This document shows, piece after piece, positions 1 through 8,030 of a stretch of DNA of 28,114 bases. The stretch covers positions 1 through 28,114 of the forward strand of contig JBBQNE010000026.1 of assembly GCA_038329675.1 (NCBI GenBank), read 5' to 3'. Source of the DNA: JANXVY01 sp038329675. GTDB lineage: Bacteria > Pseudomonadota > Alphaproteobacteria > Rhizobiales > Hyphomicrobiaceae. A program made the translations under genes and the position numbers. Each line of letters opens with the position of its first letter. Within the stretch, counting starts at the first letter, position 1. Below the pieces are notes generated by a model. The model was not told where the DNA came from and searched no databases. It saw only the letters and a list, made by a program, of their open reading frames with translations.

Positions 1-693
1 CTCCGCCTCGTGATTTCGATCGCCAAGAAATATACCAACCGCGGCTTGCAGTTCCTCGATCTGATCCAGGAGGGCAACATCGGGCTGATGAAAGCGGTCG
101 ACAAGTTCGAATACCGGCGCGGCTACAAGTTTTCGACCTACGCGACGTGGTGGATCCGCCAGGCGATTACCCGCTCGATCGCAGATCAGGCACGCACGAT
201 CCGAATTCCCGTCCACATGATCGAAACGATCAACAAGATCGTCCGCACCAGCCGCCAGATGCTGCACGAAATCGGCCGCGAGCCGACGCCAGAAGAACTC
301 GCCGAAAAGCTCGCCATGCCGCTCGAAAAAGTGCGCAAGGTGCTGAAGATCGCCAAGGAGCCGATCAGCCTTGAAACGCCGATCGGCGATGAGGAAGATA
401 GCCACCTCGGTGACTTCATCGAGGATCGCAACGCGATCGCGCCCGATAGCTCGGCGATCATGAGCAATCTGCGCGAGACGACAACGCGCGTGCTCGCGTC
501 GTTGACGCCGCGTGAGGAGCGTGTGCTGCGCATGCGCTTTGGCATCGGCATGAATACCGACCACACGCTGGAGGAAGTCGGCCAGCAGTTCTCGGTGACG
601 CGTGAACGGATCCGCCAGATTGAGGCGAAGGCGCTACGCAAGCTGAAGCACCCCAGCCGCTCACGCAAACTCCGCAGCTTCCTCGATAATTGA
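1..693 (+). CDS. rpoD: RNA polymerase primary sigma factor RpoD, C-terminal part (5' truncated by window)
   Basis: This is the C-terminal 230 residues of the housekeeping sigma-70 factor, which directs RNA polymerase to promoters. The frame is open from base 1, so the start lies outside the window. Region 2 comes first, with the conserved stretch around YATWWIRQAITR that melts and reads the -10 element. Region 3 follows (HMIETINKI and PTPEELAEKL). Region 4 is last, with the helix-turn-helix TLEEVGQQFSVTRERIRQIE that reads the -35 element. The last residues, rich in Arg and Ser and ending SFLDN, match the alphaproteobacterial RpoD tail. In this class rpoD usually follows dnaG, which would lie just outside the left edge. 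A hairpin begins 12 bases after the stop. I am sure of the identity. Confidence 0.97.
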   Translation, partial: LRLVISIAKKYTNRGLQFLDLIQEGNIGLMKAVDKFEYRRGYKFSTYATWWIRQAITRSIADQARTIRIPVHMIETINKIVRTSRQMLHEIGREPTPEELAEKLAMPLEKVRKVLKIAKEPISLETPIGDEEDSHLGDFIEDRNAIAPDSSAIMSNLRETTTRVLASLTPREERVLRMRFGIGMNTDHTLEEVGQQFSVTRERIRQIEAKALRKLKHPSRSRKLRSFLDN

Positions 694-705
694 GAGGGGA
701 GGGAC

Positions 706-742
706 CCGGCAAAGTCGAGCCATTTAAGCTCGCCTTCGCCGG
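706..742 (+). terminator. Hairpin just downstream of rpoD, possible terminator
   Basis: Two stacked stems are visible. CCGGC at 706-710 pairs with GCCGG at 738-742, and CGAGC at 716-720 pairs with GCTCG at 728-732. They are separated by a symmetric 5x5 internal loop and closed by a 7-base loop. The structure begins 12 bases after the rpoD stop codon, which fits a transcript end. There is no T-run, so a classical Rho-independent terminator is not shown; it may act as a 3' stabilising hairpin. Confidence 0.35.
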
Positions 743-762
743 CCCAAGTACGGCTCGAATTC

Positions 763-939
763 ATGCCGCTGGTGTTCAAAAAGTATTTTGAGAAGCTAGG
801 CACAGATGACCGATTAAATAAGTCTGATTTCCATATAATCGTCGAACATATCGAACCTCAGGAAATCGACGGCGAAGTCATTGAGGCACTCGACCTAATC
901 GTGGAACAGGGCAAAAAAGCGAAACCAAGATCCTCTTAA
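763..939 (+). CDS. Possible small hypothetical protein, 58 aa
   Basis: An ATG opens a frame of 58 codons. The product is charged, starts MPLVFKKYFEKL and ends in a basic tail (KKAKPRSS). It has an acidic middle with HIIVEHIEPQEIDGE and no membrane segment. I recognise no family. The codons are clearly richer in A/T at third positions than those of the neighbouring genes, which argues either for foreign origin or against coding. The frame is the same as rpoD and lies after its stop. No good Shine-Dalgarno sequence precedes the ATG. It could be a remnant of a longer gene. Confidence 0.3.
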   Translation: MPLVFKKYFEKLGTDDRLNKSDFHIIVEHIEPQEIDGEVIEALDLIVEQGKKAKPRSS

Positions 940-1152
940 TGATTGATCCCACACCTCGCTGGCGAACTGGGCGTCCGGTTGAACGAACTGCCGGAGGTTT
1001 AGGCGGCATAGCCCCGTATGTTGTGCTCATCCGCCCCGCTCGCTGCGCGCCGCATTTCCGCCGCGTCGTCGCGTCACGCGGATGCTGGCTGCGTAAACTG
1101 AGCCCAGACCGTTAAGCCCGGTCACGCACCAGACCGGCGCAAAACGCCGCAA

Positions 1153-1176
1153 TCTCGATCTCGATCTCGATTTCGA
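1153..1176. repeat. 6-bp tandem repeat (TCTCGA, 4 copies)
   Basis: Three exact copies of TCTCGA are followed by one with a single change (TTTCGA). They lie 40-63 bases before the start of the DUF4349 gene, in its likely leader or promoter region. No known regulator recognises this by my reading. Slippage could alter promoter spacing. Confidence 0.6.
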
Positions 1177-1215
1177 CGGCAGACCGCGGCCGGACGCTCA
1201 CCTACCGGAGACCCC

Positions 1216-2112
1216 ATGCGCTTCACGATCGTTCGCGCGGCCCTCATCGCAGCGGCACTTTTTGTCTTGCTGTTTGGCATCGTTTTTTGGCTGATGCCGG
1301 TGCGTTCGGTTGGCCTCAGCAGTGGCCTGGGCGGGAGCGACTTCTCAGGGTCAAGAAACCAGCTGGACGACAGCGATAAAGCCAGCCGCAAGAATTACGC
1401 GACCGGTCGTCAGCAATCACCACCAACCGGTGTTCGTCCACCGTCTGGCGAAACTCAGAAATACGAAAAGATCGCAAGCGTGTCGCAATCCACGACCGAC
1501 TTCGCTGCCGATCGCGCCAAGGTCACAGCGGCGATTGAAGCGCACACCGGGCTGATCCAGGTTGAGCGCGCCGCCGGGCTCGAGGGCCGCCGCTCGACCT
1601 ACCTCGGGATCGGCGTGCCGCCCGATAAGTTTGATACGTTCGTTGAGGCCCTCCAAAAAATCGGCGAGAGCACGCAGATCGATATCGTCAAGAATGACAA
1701 GACCAACGAGTACCTAGAATTAAAAGCCCGACGCACGACACTCGAAAAAGCCCGTAATGCGTTGGAGGCGGTGGCAGCGACGGGCGGGTCGATCGACGAA
1801 CGCATCAACCTCCAGGGTCGGTTGACGGAGATCGAGGAGAAACTACAGGCACTCGGCGTTTCACTTGGCGAATTCGATACTCAAAACGAATTATGCACGG
1901 TCCGCTTGACGCTGATCGAGCGCAAACCGCCGCCGACCCGAAGCATCTCCGCGCGCCTGTTTGACGCGCTGTCATGGACCGCTGCGATCTACGCCGGCAT
2001 CGCGGCCGGCTTCCTGATGTTGACGGCCGCGCTCTGGTTTGCCGTAGCCCTCGTCGATTACGTGCTGCGCCTCGTGCGCAACGAACGGACCGGTGGAGCG
2101 CCGAGCGCTTAA
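1216..2112 (+). CDS. DUF4349 domain membrane protein
   Basis: The product has 298 residues. It has one hydrophobic segment near the N-terminus (about residues 8-26), then a low-complexity linker. The DUF4349 domain spans about residues 80-235: a ferredoxin-like part with YEKIASVS and YLGIGVPPDKFD, a charged coiled-coil hairpin (about 160-210), then a closing strand ending TVRLTLIE. A second membrane helix lies near the C-terminus (about 248-280). The domain between the two helices should be on the outer face of the cytoplasmic membrane. DUF4349 proteins are widespread, and their function is not established. The start is supported by CCGGAG eight bases upstream. It converges on anmK with only 22 bases between stops. 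Confidence 0.85.
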   Translation: MRFTIVRAALIAAALFVLLFGIVFWLMPVRSVGLSSGLGGSDFSGSRNQLDDSDKASRKNYATGRQQSPPTGVRPPSGETQKYEKIASVSQSTTDFAADRAKVTAAIEAHTGLIQVERAAGLEGRRSTYLGIGVPPDKFDTFVEALQKIGESTQIDIVKNDKTNEYLELKARRTTLEKARNALEAVAATGGSIDERINLQGRLTEIEEKLQALGVSLGEFDTQNELCTVRLTLIERKPPPTRSISARLFDALSWTAAIYAGIAAGFLMLTAALWFAVALVDYVLRLVRNERTGGAPSA

Positions 2113-2134
2113 TTCGAGCACTGGATTCTGGCAC

Positions 2135-3304
2135 TTAACCCATCGCGACCGGCGCTCGAACGAGCACGCCACCCGTTGCTGGCGCGCTGATGCCAGTCGT
2201 GCCCGGAAAGGTGATCGGCAGCCCGTCGAGCGAGCGGACAGCCAGGAACGCCCATGCCTCCGCTTCGAGGCTGTCACCGGCAAGCCCGACGGCTTCGGCC
2301 GGCACGACGGCCCCCTCGACCCGGCCAGCGATCATGCGCATCAAGGTCGCGTTGCGCCGCCCACCACCAGCCACGATCCACATCGCGGGCTGCTCTTTCA
2401 TGTGCTCTCTCGCGCGCGCAATCGCCCCCGCCGTTATCGCCGTCAGCGTCGCGGCGCCGTCTTCAACGGCCATCCACTCGACCGTGTCGGGCATAAAGGC
2501 CGAGCGATCGAGCGACTTGGGCGGTAGCTCGGTAAAATAGGAATGCGCCAGATAAAAACGAACGACGTCTTCGTTAGCCTGGCCACCGGCCGCCGCGTTC
2601 CCACCCTCGTCCATCGCGCGCCCGGTATGCTTGAGCATCCAGTCGTCGATCAACGCATTGCCGGGGCCGGTGTCGAAGGCGAGCAACGTCCCATCGCGGC
2701 CAATGTAGGTTACGTTCGCAACACCGCCAATATTGAGGATCGCGAGCGGACGCTCCAATAATCCAGCCGCGAGTGCCCGGTGATAAACCGGTACCAATGG
2801 TGCGCCATGCCCGCCCGCGTCCATATCGGCCGCACGCAAATCGTAGACGACCGGTAGCCCAATCCGGTTCGCCAGCCGGTTGCCGCAGCCAAGCTGAACG
2901 GTAAAGCCTGGGATGCGGACATCGTAGGGAATGCCGTTCGGCGTGGTTGCGATCTCCGTCACCGGCGGGCGATGCAGCACGGTTTGACCGTGGTAGCCCA
3001 CCACGTCGACGTCGGCTCGATCAATGCCGTGGTGCTGGAGGAAGGTCTCCACAGCCGTTGCATTGAGGTCGGTGAGTTCAAATTCCAACGGCGCGAGGTT
3101 GCCGGGTCGCTCAAAGCGCGATCCCATATCACGGGCAGCAACGAGCCCATCGCGCAGACGTGCCCGCGTATCGTCCAAATAGGGGACCGACAGTGCCGGA
3201 CCGCGATGCACGATGGTCTCGCCATCGGTGGTGACCATGGCGACATCGATACCGTCCATCGACGTCCCGCTCATCAACCCGATCGCTCGGCGTACCGCTG
3301 CCAT
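2135..3304 (-). CDS. anmK: Anhydro-N-acetylmuramic acid kinase AnmK
   Basis: AnmK phosphorylates and opens 1,6-anhydroMurNAc to MurNAc-6-phosphate, returning cell-wall sugar to metabolism in the cytoplasm. The N-terminal phosphate loop reads GLMSGTSMDGID (residues 8-19). Also visible are GYHGQTVLHRP, NIGGVANVTYIG followed by FDTGPGNALIDDW, and the sugar-kinase motif WIVAGGGRRN. The C-terminal GDSLEAEAWAFLAVR is typical. The start at 3304 gives 389 residues, close to the family's roughly 370, with a purine-rich AGGCGG upstream. An earlier in-frame start at 3406 would add 34 residues that look unlike the family. It follows bamD on the same strand. Placement beside outer-membrane and wall genes fits peptidoglycan recycling. 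Confidence 0.93.
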   Translation of the reverse strand: MAAVRRAIGLMSGTSMDGIDVAMVTTDGETIVHRGPALSVPYLDDTRARLRDGLVAARDMGSRFERPGNLAPLEFELTDLNATAVETFLQHHGIDRADVDVVGYHGQTVLHRPPVTEIATTPNGIPYDVRIPGFTVQLGCGNRLANRIGLPVVYDLRAADMDAGGHGAPLVPVYHRALAAGLLERPLAILNIGGVANVTYIGRDGTLLAFDTGPGNALIDDWMLKHTGRAMDEGGNAAAGGQANEDVVRFYLAHSYFTELPPKSLDRSAFMPDTVEWMAVEDGAATLTAITAGAIARAREHMKEQPAMWIVAGGGRRNATLMRMIAGRVEGAVVPAEAVGLAGDSLEAEAWAFLAVRSLDGLPITFPGTTGISAPATGGVLVRAPVAMG

Positions 3305-3484
3305 GTCTGCCGCCTGCCAACCGAGCATCGCCCAGCGAGAAGCCTTGCGCGGTAACGTCAATCTGTCGAGGACGATTTTCGAAGTTGTGGGGTGAAGCCC
3401 CTGCATGGAGGTACGGCGTTCGTTGGCGGCGCGCGAAACGGATCGCTACCCCAGCGGCTGGGCAGACCTAAGCCCGAGCAACCC

Positions 3485-4372
3485 TTAGAGCGGCCCGCCG
3501 AGGCTAAACTTCGGTAAGCTGCGCCATGTGCGCGAAAGCCAGGAGCCCTCAGTTTCGCGCGGTGCTAATCCGCCCGATGCGAGAAGACCATGGGCGTCTT
3601 TATACCACTTTGAATCTGGAAAATTGTGCCCGAGTACGGCGGCTGCGTTTTGAGCCTCGTTGGCAATCCCGAGAGACAAATACGACTCCGTGAGCCGCAT
3701 CAGCGCTTCTTCAACGTGCGCCGTCGTTTGGTATTCCGTGACAACGGTCTTGAAACGGTTGATGGCGGCCGGGAACTGACGGCGCTTGATGTAGTAACGG
3801 CCGACTTCCATTTCGGACGCCGCAAGCGTGTCTTCACACACGCGGATCCGGTTCTCGGCATCCTTGGCGTAGCTGCTGTCCGGATAGCGCGTTTTCAGAG
3901 CCCGATAGGCCGCGAGCGCTTTCTTGGTTGTGCCTTGGTCGCGCTGCGGGCCCTTGATATCTTCATAGTAGGACGACGCGATAATGTGCTGGGCGAGCGC
4001 GGCTTCTTTGGTGCCCGAATGCAGGGTCGTGTAGCGCTCGGCACCCGCGATCGCCTCAGGCAACTTGCCAGCCTTGTAGTTGGCAAACGCCGCCAGAACC
4101 ATGGCGCGACGTGCTTCCGGCGCGTAGGGATGGTCGCGATCAACGTCTTCGAATTTTTTGGCCGCGTCTTCAAACTTGCCGCGGCTCATGAGGCTATCAG
4201 CGTCGGCAAACATTTTCTCTGGCGGATCAGGGTTGAGCGCTTTCGACAGGTCGGTGCTCGATGCGCAACCCGCAACAATAACGGTCAACGCGACAGCGGC
4301 CACGCGTAGCGCGGATCGTACTGACGTGCGACCGTGAGAGGCCCGCTGTGGTGTCCGTGCCGTCGTCATCAC
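3485..4372 (-). CDS. bamD: Outer membrane assembly lipoprotein BamD (ComL/YfiO)
   Basis: BamD is the essential lipoprotein of the BAM complex, which inserts beta-barrel proteins into the outer membrane. The 295-residue product has an unusually long basic N-terminus, a hydrophobic signal segment, and a lipobox VAGC with the lipidated cysteine at residue 36. The mature part consists of tetratricopeptide-like helix pairs. Motifs include MFADADSLMSRGKFEDAAK, YKAGKLPEAIAGAERY, RYPDSSYAKDAENRI and EVGRYYIKRRQFPAAINRF. These match BamD and its usual order of five TPRs. In many alphaproteobacteria bamD follows lpxC, as here. The space between the two is 387 bases, which is unusually wide. recN, often the next gene, is replaced by anmK. 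Confidence 0.95.
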   Translation of the reverse strand: MMTTARTPQRASHGRTSVRSALRVAAVALTVIVAGCASSTDLSKALNPDPPEKMFADADSLMSRGKFEDAAKKFEDVDRDHPYAPEARRAMVLAAFANYKAGKLPEAIAGAERYTTLHSGTKEAALAQHIIASSYYEDIKGPQRDQGTTKKALAAYRALKTRYPDSSYAKDAENRIRVCEDTLAASEMEVGRYYIKRRQFPAAINRFKTVVTEYQTTAHVEEALMRLTESYLSLGIANEAQNAAAVLGHNFPDSKWYKDAHGLLASGGLAPRETEGSWLSRTWRSLPKFSLGGPL

Positions 4373-4396
4373 AAATCCCGTTGATGGACTAAGCCG

Positions 4397-4561
4397 TTAA
4401 GCCCAAGTCCCGAACCCAAGTCCCGAAAGCCCAAGTCCCGCATTGTCAAGGCGTGTGAGAACATCGCCGATCAAATAGAACGAGCCGATCCAGCCAATAC
4501 CCCGCCGTAGTGATGGATAAAAGGCCGAGTCGCAAACGAAGCCCAGGTGCCCGGCTGACAT
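4397..4561 (-). pseudogene. Small frame resembling the C-terminal tail of FolC (possible gene remnant)
   Basis: An ATG at 4561 opens a 54-codon frame. Its middle reads GWIGSFYLIGDVLTRLD. Bifunctional folylpolyglutamate/dihydrofolate synthases (FolC) typically end in a hydrophobic strand followed by GSLYLxGEVL, so the similarity is suggestive. The rest of a FolC protein is absent: an in-frame stop lies a few codons before the ATG, and I see no other FolC motif upstream. The last 14 residues are built from the local tandem repeat (GLGLSGLGFGTW). The likeness could be chance in so short a segment. Confidence 0.22.
4402..4440. repeat. 13-bp tandem repeat (CCCAAGTCCCGAA)
   Basis: Two exact adjacent copies lie at 4402-4414 and 4415-4427. 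After two extra bases, a third partial copy (11 bases) lies at 4430-4440. The repeat is in the bamD upstream region. It has no clear palindromic structure. Confidence 0.75.
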
Positions 4562-4759
4562 AACACCCGAAAATCACCAGGAGTAGTGTGCGAGAGGCAA
4601 CGACCAGAATACGGCAAAAATGAAGTGAGAGCAGAGGTATAGATCAATCGAAAGCTGGCTGAGCTAATTATGCGGCACCGGTCTGGTGAGCTGGAGTTAT
4701 GAGACAAACCGCACGGGAAGGAGGGTGCCACGCGGCCAATCCTACAGCCACCGATCAGA

Positions 4760-5698
4760 TTACTCCGCCGCAGCTACCGCTGCCATCGCCACGCCAACCG
4801 GGTATTGGTCGCGAAGCCGCGGCGCTTGAACGACCGTCCAGGCGTTGGGATCAGCGAAAAGCGCCTTGAGAATGTTCGCGTTGAGTTTGTGTCCACCGCG
4901 ACAGGAGCGGAAAGCCCCCAAAAGCGGCATGCCAGCCAGTGCGAGATCGCCAACGGCGTCGAGCATTTTATGACGGACGAACTCTTGAGGAAGCCGAAGG
5001 CCTTCCTTGTTCACGATGCGGTCGGCCCCGAGCACTACTGTATTCGACAAGTTGGCGCCGAGCGCCAAGCCTGCTTTCCAAAGCCGCTCCACGTCGGACA
5101 TAAAGCCGAACGTACGAGCGCGAGCAAGTTCGTGGCGGAAGATCCCTGGGCTCAACTCGTGAGCGAGCTGTTGGCGGCCAATCAGTGGGCTAGTAAAATC
5201 GATTTCAACGTCGAGATGGAACCCGGAATGAGGGGCAATCTCGCCCCAGCAATCCCCGTCTTCGACACGGATCGGCTTCAGGACTTTGATGTAACGGCGT
5301 GGCTCGGAGAGTTCCCGCAGGCCAACCTCGTCGATGGCTTCCACGAACGGAGCGGAACTGCCGTCCATGATCGGCATCTCTTTGCTGTCGACCTCGATGT
5401 AGACGTTGTCAATCGATAGGCCACGGAGTGCCGCCAGAAGGTGTTCAACGGTCCCGACCGTGACCCCTTCGTCGTTGCCGAGCACCGTGCACAAGGTCAA
5501 GCTTTTAACGTTGTCAACGTGGGCTGGAATGTCAGCGAGAACCCGACCTCGACGCGTGACAATAAAGTGGTAGCCGGTGTCTGCTTCCGCAGGGTGGAGC
5601 ACTAAGGAGGCTGGAGCCCCGCTATGAACGCCCGTGCCCGTAAGTTCAATTTCACGCGCAATCGTCGTCTGGCGTGAACCGATGAAGCGATGAGACAT
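4760..5698 (-). CDS. lpxC: UDP-3-O-acyl-N-acetylglucosamine deacetylase LpxC
   Basis: LpxC is the zinc hydrolase for the committed step of lipid A synthesis. With the ATG at 5698 it has 312 residues, the normal length. The zinc ligands are visible: His86 in EHLLAAL, with catalytic Glu85 beside it, then His243 and Asp247 in RHKMLDAVGD. The general acid His270 lies in GHKLNANIL, and the oxyanion Lys is in NKEGLR. Other conserved stretches are TVGTVEHLL, MPIMDGSS and ARTFGFM. An in-frame TTG at 5725 would add nine residues. The ATG has a G-rich Shine-Dalgarno sequence (GGGGGAAAG) upstream and is preferred. It follows ftsZ on the same strand after 229 bases, the usual dcw order. That gap probably carries its own promoter. 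Confidence 0.97.
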   Translation of the reverse strand: MSHRFIGSRQTTIAREIELTGTGVHSGAPASLVLHPAEADTGYHFIVTRRGRVLADIPAHVDNVKSLTLCTVLGNDEGVTVGTVEHLLAALRGLSIDNVYIEVDSKEMPIMDGSSAPFVEAIDEVGLRELSEPRRYIKVLKPIRVEDGDCWGEIAPHSGFHLDVEIDFTSPLIGRQQLAHELSPGIFRHELARARTFGFMSDVERLWKAGLALGANLSNTVVLGADRIVNKEGLRLPQEFVRHKMLDAVGDLALAGMPLLGAFRSCRGGHKLNANILKALFADPNAWTVVQAPRLRDQYPVGVAMAAVAAAE

Positions 5699-5927
5699 AG
5701 TCGCGCTTTCCCCCGTAACGATCAACCGACGACGCGCAGACAGCCGCGGCAGACCCCCCTTAGGCTAGCTACCCCCGTGTCACCTGATACCTTCGCGTGG
5801 AAGGCGCCAGATGAGGCAGCATCGCCAACTGTTACATAAAACGTTAAGCGTTGTTCCCTAGCGGCGACAAATCACGGTTCCTTACGTTCTGTTACCAGAC
5901 GGACACAGGCCAGAAGCCGACGACAAA

Positions 5928-7823
5928 TCAGCGCCGATCTTTCCTCAAAAGTGATGGCATATCAGAGGCTTGGCCATTGCTCGGCGACGGACTCACCTGC
6001 CCGCGCAGCGCCCCTGAGTTGCTCGATTGCCGGGCATTTTCGGGCGCGCTGCTGCGAACATTTCCACCATTTCCGTGACCCAGCGATTCGTTGTGATTCG
6101 AATCATCTGCGCGACGGCCCAATCCAGCCAACCGTTCGAACAGTCCAGGCTTGCGTGGCGGCTCGTTGCGACCTTGAAATTCACGCTGTGCGAGCGGGGG
6201 AAATTCGTCGATCTCGGGGACGCGGCGAGGATGCCGACGCACGTCGGCGGTCAGCTCGGGTCGGAATGGCTGGTCCTCCACGTGGACGGGGCGAGCGGAG
6301 GCGGGAAGCGAGGCTCCCCCTGACGCTGATCCCAATCCCGATCCGGATTTTGATCCCGTTTTTTGTCCGCGCGAGATCGGGTCATCACCATAGCCAAGCG
6401 GCGGGGTCTCTTCGATCGTCACCCCCCCGCGACGCCACGGCTCGCGTGGGTCGGGGGGCGTTTCTCGACGGTGAGCGGCAGCAAATTCTTCAACAACCGG
6501 CGTTTGGATCGCAGCCGACAGTCGGCGCTGCATGTCGGGCTCGGGTTCGTAAACCGGCTCGCGGCCAATGTTATAGCCAGGGTTAGTTCCAGGGTCATTT
6601 ATGGGCGCGCTGGCGTACCCAGCCGTCATCGGCTGGTGCCCCGGGGCCATCTGCACAACACCACTGCCATTGCGTGAGGGAGGGTTGGGTGCTGAAACGA
6701 CCGGTGATCCAGCGGTCAATCCTGACAGCTGCCCGTGCGGGGGCGCCGGGGTGGCCGATGGCATCGCAAACATCGCCGGTGCTGCCTGTTGATGGCCCGA
6801 TTGATGGCCCAATTGCTGGCCCGGTGAAGTCGTCCCATAAACGGGGGCCGCTCCCGCCTGTCGCAACATGCCCGATGCGACGATCGAGACGCGCACCCGG
6901 TCGCCAAGGCTCTCATCGAACGTCGCCCCGACGATGATATTGGCCTCCGGGTCTACTTCGGCCCGCACACGGGAGGCCGCCGCATCGACCTCATAAAGCG
7001 TCAGATCGCGCCCACCGCTGATCGAAAGCAGGAGCCCGCGCGCGCCTTTAAGCGATACGTCATCGAGCAACGGATTGGCGATTGCCTCCTCGGCCGCTTC
7101 GATGGCGCGACGTTCCCCCGACGCTTCGCCGGTGCCCATCATGGCCGTTCCCATGCCAGCCAGCACCGTCCGCACGTCGGCGAAATCGAGGTTGATCAGG
7201 CCCTCTTTGATGATCAAGTCAACAATGCAGGCGACGCCCGAATAGAGCACCTGATCGGCGAGCACGAAGGCTTCAGCAAACGTCGTCCGATCGTTGGCGA
7301 CGCGAAACAGGTTCTGATTGGGGATCACGATCAAAGTGTCGACGTACTGGCGCAATTCTTCGATGCCGATCTCGGCGATCCGCTGGCGACGCACGCCTTC
7401 GAATTGAAAGGGCTTGGTTACGATTGCGACCGTCAGGATACCCAGTTCACGCGCGGTTCGAGCAACGACGGCCGCAGCGCCCGTCCCGGTGCCGCCGCCC
7501 ATTCCAGCGGCGATAAACAGCATGTGAGAGCCGATGATCTGCGCTTTGAGATCGTCGATCGCCTCCTCGGCAGCCGCTTCGCCAACTTCGGGCTTCGAAC
7601 CAGCGCCAAGCCCTTCGGTTAGGGTCGCGCCAAGTTGAATACGCCGCTCCGCTGACGACGACGACAGCGCCTGGGCATCGGTGTTGGCGACAATAAAGTC
7701 GACCCCGGTCAGGCCCGAGGCGATCATGTTGTTGATGGCGTTGCACCCAGCTCCGCCGATGCCCATCACCGTGAGGCGCGGGCGCAGGTCCATCATCCTT
7801 GGCAGTTGCAGCTTGATGCTCAT
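5928..7823 (-). CDS. ftsZ: Cell division GTPase FtsZ
   Basis: FtsZ is the tubulin-like GTPase that forms the Z-ring at midcell. The 631-residue product has a GTPase core to about residue 320. Within it are GIGGAGCNAINNM, the tubulin signature GGGTGTG at 109-115, and the T7 synergy loop NLDFAD at 211-216, which completes the neighbour's active site. A very long linker rich in Pro, Gly, Ser and Gln follows (about 320-615). The end, DMPSLLRKDRR, is a plausible conserved C-terminal peptide for binding FtsA. Alphaproteobacterial FtsZ linkers are long, and this one is at the long end. The ATG at 7823 has GGAG five bases upstream; two earlier in-frame ATGs (7841 and 7835) exist. It lies 207 bases after ftsA. 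Confidence 0.97.
   Translation of the reverse strand: MSIKLQLPRMMDLRPRLTVMGIGGAGCNAINNMIASGLTGVDFIVANTDAQALSSSSAERRIQLGATLTEGLGAGSKPEVGEAAAEEAIDDLKAQIIGSHMLFIAAGMGGGTGTGAAAVVARTARELGILTVAIVTKPFQFEGVRRQRIAEIGIEELRQYVDTLIVIPNQNLFRVANDRTTFAEAFVLADQVLYSGVACIVDLIIKEGLINLDFADVRTVLAGMGTAMMGTGEASGERRAIEAAEEAIANPLLDDVSLKGARGLLLSISGGRDLTLYEVDAAASRVRAEVDPEANIIVGATFDESLGDRVRVSIVASGMLRQAGAAPVYGTTSPGQQLGHQSGHQQAAPAMFAMPSATPAPPHGQLSGLTAGSPVVSAPNPPSRNGSGVVQMAPGHQPMTAGYASAPINDPGTNPGYNIGREPVYEPEPDMQRRLSAAIQTPVVEEFAAAHRRETPPDPREPWRRGGVTIEETPPLGYGDDPISRGQKTGSKSGSGLGSASGGASLPASARPVHVEDQPFRPELTADVRRHPRRVPEIDEFPPLAQREFQGRNEPPRKPGLFERLAGLGRRADDSNHNESLGHGNGGNVRSSAPENARQSSNSGALRGQVSPSPSNGQASDMPSLLRKDRR
6789..6824. repeat. 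12-bp tandem repeat within the ftsZ linker
   Basis: Three consecutive 12-base units (TTGATGGCCCGA, TTGATGGCCCAA, TTGCTGGCCCGG) differ at only a few positions. On the minus strand they code for a Gly-His/Gln-Gln tetrapeptide repeat in the FtsZ linker. The period keeps the frame, so expansion or loss would change linker length without breaking the gene. Confidence 0.7.
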
Positions 7824-7843
7824 GGCGCTCCGCATTCCCATTC

Positions 7844-7883
7844 GACATCGGCCCTATTTGACATCGGCCTAGTCAACATCGCC
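7844..7883. promoter_or_regulatory. Three direct repeats of GACATCGGCC just upstream of ftsZ
   Basis: Two exact copies of GACATCGGCC (7844-7853 and 7860-7869) and one variant, CAACATCGCC (7874-7883), lie 21-60 bases upstream of the preferred ftsZ start. The spacings of 16 and 14 bases put the copies about 1.5 helical turns apart. The region between ftsA and ftsZ commonly carries ftsZ promoters. A regulator site is possible but no known site matches. One copy overlaps the possible longer ftsZ leader. Confidence 0.35.
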
Positions 7884-8030
7884 AAGTAGCGCGGCCGAGG
7901 CTGGCTGCGCGTCTCATCAGTGCCGTTCATCCGTGCCGTCGTCGAACCGACCAAACGCGACCGCCACAATGCACCAAACCGAAGACGCTCAAAGCCACGC
8001 CCTCCCCGTCAATCATCGGCCGCCAACCCG

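Larger units (their letters stand above)
694..1215. other. Low-density stretch between rpoD and the DUF4349 gene
   Basis: This is 522 bases without a strongly supported gene. It holds a hairpin just after rpoD (706-742), one possible 58-residue ORF (763-939) that is richer in A+T than its surroundings, and a 6-bp tandem repeat (1153-1176) shortly before the next gene. The middle (940-1150) shows nothing I can name. The promoter of the DUF4349 gene should lie in the right part, but I see no clear -35/-10 pair. Confidence 0.6.
4373..4759. other. Non-coding or decayed stretch between lpxC and bamD
   Basis: These 387 bases hold no well-supported gene. They are less GC-rich than the flanks. The left part has a 13-bp tandem repeat (4402-4440). 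On the minus strand a 54-codon frame (4397-4561) contains a segment that resembles the C-terminus of FolC. The right part (4562-4759) shows only short meaningless frames. A bamD promoter may be here, but none is clear. Confidence 0.55.

Noticed and set aside
694..1215. A tRNA or small RNA gene in the rpoD downstream gap
   Set aside because: I found no T-loop-like sequence or cloverleaf pairing in this or the other large gaps.
5820..5850. A CtrA-like site (TTAAC near TTTTATGTAAC) upstream of lpxC
   Set aside because: The second half site does not match TTAA at the required spacing of seven bases.
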